The notes beneath the pieces were generated by a model. It searched no databases. It saw only the letters and a program-made list of their open reading frames with translations, and was not told the origin of the DNA. From NCBI GenBank assembly GCA_030587505.1, contig JAUQYY010000155.1, positions 1-11,615 of the forward strand: a stretch of 11,615 nucleotides of DNA. Reading direction: 5' to 3'. The stretch is from Candidatus Sigynarchaeota archaeon (GTDB taxonomy: Archaea; Asgardarchaeota; Jordarchaeia; Jordarchaeales; Jordarchaeaceae). A program made the translations under genes and the position numbers. How positions within the stretch are numbered: position 1 is the first letter of the stretch; each line of letters begins with the position of its first letter. Shown piece by piece: positions 6,886-11,615 of this stretch.

Positions 6886-7800
6886 TTAGCTCAAAGTTAT
6901 CTCCATTAGGTCCTCCGCAATGACGGTGTTTGGGAAGATTCTCCTAGCTTGTTCTAGCAGTTCATCGGGATTTGAGTACCTTTGGCTTATGTGTGTTAAT
7001 ACCAACTTTTGCACGCCAGCTTCCTTAGCTATCCTTGCAGCCTGCGCTGCAGAGCTGTGTTTTGTTTCTAACGCCTTTTCCTCCAAATCTTCTCCATAGG
7101 TACTCTCATGTATTAGTAGGGTTGCGTTTTTACTTAGCTGTTTGACAGAGTCGCAGGGAGCCGTATCCCCGGAGTACACAATTTTCCTTCCCGGCCGCGG
7201 AGGATCCACTACCTCTCTGGGTTCTATCTTTCTGCCGTCAGGCAGTGTAATTGTCTCCCCGCACTGCAATTTTTTCCAGAGTGGCCCCATTGGTATTTGG
7301 AGAGCCTTGGCCTTCTCCGGGTGAAATTTTCCGGGTCTTTCTTTTTCGATGAAAGCGTAAGCAAACGAGGAGTTGGTGTGCTCGGTTTTGGCGCATTCAA
7401 TAAGGTAGTCACGTGCTTCGTATATTACGCCCTCACTTACCTGATGAATGTAAACGTCAAATGTTAGCGTGAATTCCACAGTGGATTTTATCGCCTTAAT
7501 AAAAGCCGCGACACCCTCTGGCCCATAAATGCTGAGAGGTTTCTTTCTCCCGAGAAGTGAGAGTGTTTGCAAAATTCCAGGGATTCCCATTATGTGGTCG
7601 CCGTGGAGATGCGTGATGAAAATTTTGTTAATCCTGCTCACACTTAGCTTCGCCCTTCCCATTTGTCGTTGCGTCCCCTCAGCACAGTCGAACAGAATAA
7701 TTTCCCTGTCTTTCTTTATGGCAATCGCTGGAAGGTTCCGCCCAACAGTTGGAATCCCCCCAGAGGTACCCAAAATTATTACTTTTAGCGATTCCCTCAC
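6886..7800 (-). CDS. rnz: Ribonuclease Z (tRNA 3' endonuclease)
   Basis: A 304-residue metallo-beta-lactamase fold enzyme that cuts the 3' trailer from tRNA precursors. The two-zinc site is complete: THLHGDH (His64, His66, Asp68, His69), His141 (KTEHTNSS), Asp212 (YSGDTAP) and His270 (LTHISQRY), plus the RNase Z KHSSA motif (His248). The arm that grips tRNA is present as a Pro/Gly/Lys-rich insertion around 156-181 (GKFHPEKAK to KKLQCG). N-terminal LGTSGGIPTVGRN is diagnostic. The start is GTG at 7800, overlapping the upstream methyltransferase stop as GTGA, so it is probably translated by coupling. It is the last gene of a three-gene minus-strand operon. Confidence 0.96.
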   Translation of the reverse strand: MRESLKVIILGTSGGIPTVGRNLPAIAIKKDREIILFDCAEGTQRQMGRAKLSVSRINKIFITHLHGDHIMGIPGILQTLSLLGRKKPLSIYGPEGVAAFIKAIKSTVEFTLTFDVYIHQVSEGVIYEARDYLIECAKTEHTNSSFAYAFIEKERPGKFHPEKAKALQIPMGPLWKKLQCGETITLPDGRKIEPREVVDPPRPGRKIVYSGDTAPCDSVKQLSKNATLLIHESTYGEDLEEKALETKHSSAAQAARIAKEAGVQKLVLTHISQRYSNPDELLEQARRIFPNTVIAEDLMEITLS

Positions 7801-8828
7801 TTCCTTAGCACTATGATTTGACGAGTTAAACTACTGTGTACCCGAATCAAATGCTTTTCTATTACCCGCAAACCAACCTCTCCAGCGTATTCACACAAGT
7901 CTATCGTCAAGGGAGCGCCTATACAAATATGCCCGATCGGACCAGATATTTTGGCTAACTCTTCCAAGAAATCTGCAATTAGTTTTTCGGGGCTAGTACC
8001 CTTGGTCGACGCGGATGTTCCATAAGGAGGATCTGTTGCTATACTATCAGCTCTGTTTAGGGGTAGGTTTTTGGCATCGGCCAGGAGAATGTTCCAATCT
8101 TCTACTTGGAAATGCTTAAGGTTTTTCTCCGCTCCCCTAACCATCCCCAAATCGATATCCGAGCCGACAATTTTACACCCTATAAGCCCAGCCTCAATCA
8201 AAATCCCTCCGGCGCCGCAAAAAGGGTCGCAAAAAATCCCTTTAGGAGTTGCCCGAGACAGGTTAACCATAGCTCTCGCGAGGTGGGGGTTCATAGAACT
8301 GGGAACGAAAAAGGGTCTAAACTTGGCCTTTCTCGAATTCAGTGCTTTTCTTTCGGACTCACAAACACTCCTACCGAAAAGGAATACACCTTCAGTTAAA
8401 ACCCCGTAAAAAAGTGTTTCAGGATTCCTGAGATTCACTTTTGCCCCTGTGTCGGTATGGATGAGTTCTCCAATTTTTTTCTCAAGACTGAGTGAACTCA
8501 ACTTAGGGGAATATCTTTTTATCCTTTTTACCCTGACGGCAAAGGTACTTTCGGAAGAGATATATCTCTGAAAATCTATTTTCCTAATTCTGGCCATTAT
8601 CTGGTCCATGTTTGCTTCGCACTTGGTGAGCAAAACGCAGCACCTATGAACCATCGCTGCTCTCTCAGCTATCCGTTTACAGCTCTCCTTCCCCGCTCTC
8701 AAAACTAGTACCTGGTCGTACCTCTCCGCTCTATAGGGTATGTTCAGGCTCTCAAGGATAGCCAAACACTCAGCACTTGGAATCGTTGGGTGCTCCCCCG
8801 ACAAAACGTAAAATTGGTCCTGCATCAC
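7797..8828 (-). CDS. trmG10: tRNA (guanine-10-N2) methyltransferase, Trm-G10 type (THUMP + Rossmann methyltransferase)
   Basis: A 343-residue protein that should methylate the amino group of G10 in tRNA using SAM. The N-terminal half (about 1-160) is the THUMP-containing RNA-binding part, with TFAVRVKRIKRYSP and a helix before VNLRNPE. The catalytic domain follows, with DPFCGAGG (201-208) and GSDID (Asp224) for SAM binding and DPPYG (266-270), the amino-methyltransferase motif IV. The target is inferred from archaeal Trm-G10/Trm11 similarity. GTG at 8828 overlaps the PRPP synthetase stop (GTGA), with ATG one codon later as an alternative. Pairing with RNase Z gives two tRNA maturation steps in one operon; its by-product is the substrate of the adenosylhomocysteinase at the other end of the window. 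Confidence 0.92.
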   Translation of the reverse strand: MMQDQFYVLSGEHPTIPSAECLAILESLNIPYRAERYDQVLVLRAGKESCKRIAERAAMVHRCCVLLTKCEANMDQIMARIRKIDFQRYISSESTFAVRVKRIKRYSPKLSSLSLEKKIGELIHTDTGAKVNLRNPETLFYGVLTEGVFLFGRSVCESERKALNSRKAKFRPFFVPSSMNPHLARAMVNLSRATPKGIFCDPFCGAGGILIEAGLIGCKIVGSDIDLGMVRGAEKNLKHFQVEDWNILLADAKNLPLNRADSIATDPPYGTSASTKGTSPEKLIADFLEELAKISGPIGHICIGAPLTIDLCEYAGEVGLRVIEKHLIRVHSSLTRQIIVLRK

Positions 8829-9712
8829 TCTTCCAACGCCTCAGCAATGACCGGAGCAACAGACACGAGACTAACATCGCTAGGAACAGTATCTGTTCCG
8901 ATTATTTCATTCGCCCCCGCATTAAGAATTCTAAAACGGGAGTCACCAACCAAAATGGCATGAGTACACACCGTATAGATCCGATTAGCACCCTGACTCT
9001 TAGCGATCTCAACCGCACGCGCCATCGTTCCACCAGTGCTTATGATGTCATCCACTATAATTACATCGCGGTCAACGACATTGATTTCCTTCATCTCGAT
9101 TTCGATTTCACCTGTATGCTTATCCCGGAATTTACTAAAACTCACGTACTCAGCGTCCATAAACTCCGAAAGCATTTTAGCCCTCTCAATCGCCCCCTCG
9201 TCCGGTGAAATGATCAGGGGATTATCTGGCTTAAATTTATTCAGATAATCGCCGAGAAGAGGGACGGCGCTAACATCCTTAGCGGGAATCTTGAAATTTT
9301 TCAGAATCCTTTTGTTATGAATATCCACTGTTATGACCTCGTCGGCTCCTGAGTTCTGAACCATATCGCAAACTATTCTCCCGCTAATGGCTTCACCGGG
9401 AAGAAATCTTTTATCCTGACGAGCATAAGCAAAATAGGGAATTACAGCAGTGACCTTCTCCGCGCCCAACTCCTTGAGAGTTTCGAGTAGGAAGCAGAGT
9501 TCAATTATACTCCTGTTTGGATCAGGCGGAGTTGTAGACTGAACAACAATGGCGTGACAGTTTCTCAACTCCTCTTTAATTCTAATGTATCTTTCTCCGT
9601 CGGGGAAGGTCTTAAACTCCAGGGGAACCGCACTTGAGTTCAAATATCTAGAGAGGCGTAACCCTAAGAGCTGGGAACTAGGACCAGGTACTACTGTTTT
9701 TTCAAGCAACAC
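8825..9712 (-). CDS. prs: Ribose-phosphate pyrophosphokinase (PRPP synthetase)
   Basis: A 295-residue enzyme that transfers pyrophosphate from ATP to ribose 5-phosphate, making PRPP for purine, pyrimidine, NAD, His and Trp synthesis. Motifs in order: FPDGERYIRI (36-45), VVQSTTPP, YFAYARQDKRFLPGE (93-107), VDIHN (Asp130, His132), SPDEGA (169-174) and the PRPP-binding loop VDDIISTGGTM (220-230). The length is somewhat shorter than bacterial Prs (about 315), as in other archaeal forms. I use GTG 9712, preceded on the minus strand by GAAGGG seven bases upstream; the only nearby ATG frame stops after four codons. It is the first gene of the prs-trmG10-rnz operon. Confidence 0.95.
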   Translation of the reverse strand: MLLEKTVVPGPSSQLLGLRLSRYLNSSAVPLEFKTFPDGERYIRIKEELRNCHAIVVQSTTPPDPNRSIIELCFLLETLKELGAEKVTAVIPYFAYARQDKRFLPGEAISGRIVCDMVQNSGADEVITVDIHNKRILKNFKIPAKDVSAVPLLGDYLNKFKPDNPLIISPDEGAIERAKMLSEFMDAEYVSFSKFRDKHTGEIEIEMKEINVVDRDVIIVDDIISTGGTMARAVEIAKSQGANRIYTVCTHAILVGDSRFRILNAGANEIIGTDTVPSDVSLVSVAPVIAEALEE

Positions 9713-9739
9713 TCATCAACCCTTCTCTAACATCAATCT

Positions 9740-9764
9740 AATCCGGATTCGATAAAAATTTATC
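9740..9764 (-). promoter_or_regulatory. Candidate promoter and palindromic operator of the prs operon
   Basis: On the minus strand a palindromic AT box, GATAAA-TT-TTTATC (9764-9751), lies about 45 bases before the GTG start and fits an archaeal TATA region. Next to it on the downstream side is the perfect 10-bp palindrome AATCCGGATT (9749-9740), placed between TATA box and expected transcription start near 9730. That is where an archaeal repressor would block transcription, so an operator is inferred. No regulator gene is visible in the window. Confidence 0.45.
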
Positions 9765-10168
9765 TTCCAAAAGTTTAGAATAGACGGCTCGAATGGACTG
9801 AAACTCTCATCAAACCGATGCAAACTATTTATCAAAGAGAGTTAAAGACGATTTATATTATCATGGAAATATGTACATGGAACATGCCGCGATACCCATT
9901 TTTTAGTTCTAATACAGAGCCGATATTTTCTTTGCATGGATTAAATAATCAGAAGGGGAGCGCGTTTAAAAACATTCTTCATTTATATTTGTTGGGGAAA
10001 GACAATAATTTTTAGAAGCCCGTCGATACGGATTTAAGCGGGAAGCGAACTGTTAGGAAAGGAACATTTTGACGAGACTCCTTATTGTTTAGCGTTATCC
10101 GAAATCGGTGCTAATCTCCGCTGGAGAAAACCTTCATCCTATTTTTGTTAGAGTGAAGAGTAATTTCT

Positions 10169-10194
10169 TTTTCACCGTTCATAGTGAAAACGGT
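10169..10194. repeat. Two mutually exclusive hairpins downstream of the radical SAM gene
   Basis: TTTTCAC (10169-10175) pairs with GTGAAAA (10184-10190). The overlapping ACCGTT (10174-10179) pairs with AACGGT (10189-10194). Both stems are perfect but share bases, so only one can form at once. It lies 25 bases beyond the radical SAM stop on the minus strand, with no T tract on that strand, so it is not a standard terminator. Function is unknown. Confidence 0.45.
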
Positions 10195-10218
10195 AGAGGG
10201 GTAGTTCCTTTTGACCTG

Positions 10219-11371
10219 TTATGATACTGGTTGCCAAATGATCCCTAATTCATCTGCAATTCTGTATGCTTGCTGCATCTCTTCGTAGGTCACTCTTCTG
10301 TCTATGTCTGAGAATTCCTTGTTTCTAGGTACCTCGTGTAGTGGGCGATACTGCTCCATGATATTGACCAGAGCTTTTGGGCAGTTTTTAGCTATCCATT
10401 CGAGAACCGGCACGGTGCAACACTCAATATGTCCTGGCAAAACGAGGTGTCTTATAATCATGCCTGAGGTTCCAGGCTCTACTGTTTCGTCGTGAGCCAT
10501 TTTATGGTTTCGGGAAACAATTTCCCAGTAATTTGAAACTCTGCTCAGTCGTTTGGCACACTCATCGTTCCCGTATTTGAAATCGGGGAGCCAAAAATCC
10601 ATGACATCAAGTAGGAGTTTCATACACTCTTTAGAGCAGTACATGTTGGAGTTCCATAGCTGTGGTATGTTTGTTTTGGTTTCTCTAATGCACACCAGAA
10701 TATTATGGGTGTTCGGTGTTGGGTCGCCCCCGACATAGTTTATGTTTCTTGCACCCTCTCTCTTCAAATCTCTGGAGATTCGCGCAAGACTCTCTCCCGA
10801 AGTTTCAACACCATTTTGCGGGTTCGTCGAAATATCGTAGTTCTGACAGAATACGCACTTGAACGTGCAGCTGGAGAAGAAGAATGCACCGCAGGGAGCC
10901 TACCGGCTCTCAAGCGTTTGTGCCAGAGGGAACCAAGGGAGCCTCTTCACCAGTGTGCAGGAACGCTGATGACACGTAAGATTCTGCGCCCAATCGGCAA
11001 AATCCCTTCTCACCCATCAGCCTGTTGGCGCCGCATCGCCTTTCACAAAAGTGGCACTCCGACAAAATCCTTCGGCTGAGTTCAACCTTAACATCTAAGT
11101 AGGAAACCCGCGGAGAATCCAACTCTTCCAGTTTTACCTCACCCGCATCGACCCGCTTCAGCAGGCTTCTGAAAACACCGCTAGTCTTATCGTGCACGCT
11201 CCACAGCTTCCCCGTTTCAGCCCCAAGGTCTACATCCGCACCAACCTTCGAAGCGATTAGAAACTTGGCGTAGAGTCTGTCGTTAAACACCTCATAGTAT
11301 CTCCAGAGTCTTTCACGAACAGTATTATTTTTCCAAACACTGAACGAGTCAGGACGAATTAGCTTCCACAT
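10219..11371 (-). CDS. Radical SAM protein, PflA-like (COG1313 type), split by a 34-nt intron; complement(join(10219..10883,10918..11371))
   Basis: After splicing this is a 372-residue radical SAM protein of the group annotated as pyruvate formate-lyase activase-like, whose substrate is unknown. ATG 11371 follows GGAGGAGCG on the minus strand. The first exon has an extra cysteine cluster, Cys106-x2-Cys109-x3-Cys113 and Cys125 (CHFCERRCGANRL to GFCRLG), then GEEAPLVPSGT (to 151), where the unspliced frame runs to TGA at 10912-10910. The second exon supplies FFSSCTFKCVFCQNYDIS. Removal of the insert creates codon 152 as ATC, giving SGTIFFSSC and the iron-sulfur motif CxxxCxxC at Cys157, Cys161, Cys164. 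Downstream are NINYVGGDPTPN and LPDFKYG, typical of the family. Exon lengths 454 and 665 add to a whole number of codons. Confidence 0.9.
10884..10917 (-). other. Predicted 34-nt bulge-helix-bulge (BHB) intron in the radical SAM pre-mRNA
   Basis: On the minus strand, conserved SGT (ends 10919) is separated from the family's IFFSSC by extra bases with a frame change. The fold has a central helix GCAC (10923-10920) with GUGC (10889-10886), 5' bulge AAA (10919-10917) and 3' bulge AUU (10885-10883). The inner helix is CGC (10916-10914) with GCG (10892-10890), then GAGCC (10909-10905) with GGCUC (10900-10896) and loop GGUA. Cutting after the second base of each bulge removes 10917-10884 and joins A to TC, making the Ile codon the family expects (phase 1). 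The outer helix is weak, one G-C pair. This is the most telling of the three because structure alone predicts the right residue. Confidence 0.88.
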
Positions 11372-11421
11372 ATTTTCTAACGCTCCTCCGTTTCAACACT
11401 AATTATCCAATAAGCATTAAG

Positions 11422-11433
11422 GAAATATAATTG
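11422..11433 (-). promoter_or_regulatory. Candidate TATA region of the radical SAM gene
   Basis: On the minus strand the sequence reads AATTATATTTCC, a TATA-like box about 55 bases before the ATG at 11371. Transcription would begin near 11400, leaving a leader that contains the GGAGGAGCG ribosome binding site. Confidence 0.35.
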
Positions 11434-11577
11434 TTACACAAGAAAAGTATCACACCCTAAAACAATTGAGGATAGGAAATACTTAAAAACAATTTAAAAT
11501 ATGAAAAAGTCGGGTTTACAATTAAAAAAATCAAAAATCCCTTCTAAGCGGTGTCGAAAGAACACAGTAGAAGAAAA

Positions 11578-11615
11578 GTGAGTGATGTGAAAAATAGATG
11601 GAGGCTAGTACTTGA
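11578..11615 (+). CDS. Possible start of an unknown gene running off the window
   Basis: GTG 11578 (or GTG 11587) opens a frame that stays open to the window end, beginning SDVKNRWRLVL with Arg-Trp-Arg before hydrophobic residues, as at the start of some membrane proteins. AT-rich TATA-like sequence lies upstream (about 11478-11503). Only 12 codons are visible and the ribosome binding site is poor, so this is a weak call and the product is unknown. The rest of 11372-11577 holds only the divergent promoter regions. Confidence 0.2.
   Translation, partial: MSDVKNRWRLVL

Larger units (their letters stand above)
9713..10218. other. Long intergenic region between the radical SAM gene and the prs operon
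   Basis: These 506 bases contain the prs promoter region near 9740-9764 and otherwise no gene I can support. A 65-codon plus-strand frame at 9818-10015 has no ribosome binding site or recognisable content. AACTCTC (9802-9808) and GAGAGTT (9837-9843) are inverted repeats 28 bases apart. TCTCC (10116-10120) and GGAGA (10124-10128) form a small hairpin. I find no tRNA-like T-arm and no clear C/D box pair. Confidence 0.6.

Noticed and set aside
9802..9843. tRNA or guide RNA around the AACTCTC/GAGAGTT repeat
   Set aside because: No T-arm or acceptor pairing for a tRNA, and no C box with a matching downstream D box on either strand.
9818..10015. Small 65-codon plus-strand gene
   Set aside because: No ribosome binding site, no recognisable content, lies in AT-rich noncoding sequence.
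10219..11371. Two separate genes or a decayed pseudogene for the radical SAM protein
   Set aside because: The two halves join into one family-like protein of whole codon length once the BHB insert is removed, and no other defect is seen in either half.

Overview
The window reads as archaeal chromosomal DNA, most likely from the TACK side of the Archaea (a Bathyarchaeota-like lineage is my guess; the sequence alone does not prove it). Archaeal hallmarks are DnaG-type Toprim primase, the UPF0200/UPF0201 pair, Trm-G10-type THUMP methyltransferase, an archaeal TyrRS, archaeal-type PRPP synthetase, TATA-like rather than -35/-10 promoters, and frequent TTG/GTG starts behind strong GGAGG-type ribosome binding sites.

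Layout. Positions 1-436 hold the 3' part of adenosylhomocysteinase, and 616-1735 hold tyrosyl-tRNA synthetase. After a 308-base gap comes a plus-strand series: a small Toprim protein (2044-2472), DnaG (2610-3818), an AAA ATPase (3872-4993), a UPF0200 P-loop kinase (5067-5612) overlapping a UPF0201 RNA-binding protein (5609-6040), and a TIM-barrel sugar isomerase-like protein (6056-6862). It meets a convergent minus-strand operon, PRPP synthetase -> Trm-G10-like methyltransferase -> RNase Z (9712 down to 6886), whose genes overlap by GTGA. A 506-base gap follows, then a minus-strand radical SAM gene (11371 down to 10219).

Main discovery. Three genes are broken by tiny insertions of 31, 31 and 34 bases (181-211, 746-776 and, on the minus strand, 10917-10884). 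Each insertion shifts the frame and leads to a premature stop. Each falls inside the most conserved coding motif of its protein: the EGH/PSEVMDMS motif of adenosylhomocysteinase, the EPSG..HIG class I signature of TyrRS, and the SGT/IFFSSC segment just before the radical SAM cysteines. Each can be folded into a bulge-helix-bulge (BHB) with 3-nt bulges flanking a 4-bp helix. Cutting after the second nucleotide of each bulge removes exactly the insertion and restores both frame and conserved residues. The best reading is that these are archaeal pre-mRNA introns removed by the tRNA splicing endonuclease, with exon joining presumably by RtcB. Three in 11.6 kb suggests that mRNA splicing at BHB sites may be common in this genome.

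How the genes work together. Most are information-processing genes: tRNA charging (TyrRS), tRNA maturation (RNase Z, Trm-G10), RNA handling (DnaG, which in archaea also associates with the exosome, and UPF0201), nucleotide precursor supply (PRPP synthetase), and methyl-cycle upkeep (adenosylhomocysteinase removes the by-product of SAM-dependent methylation such as that by Trm-G10). The adenosylhomocysteinase also has one in-frame TAA that the intron does not explain.
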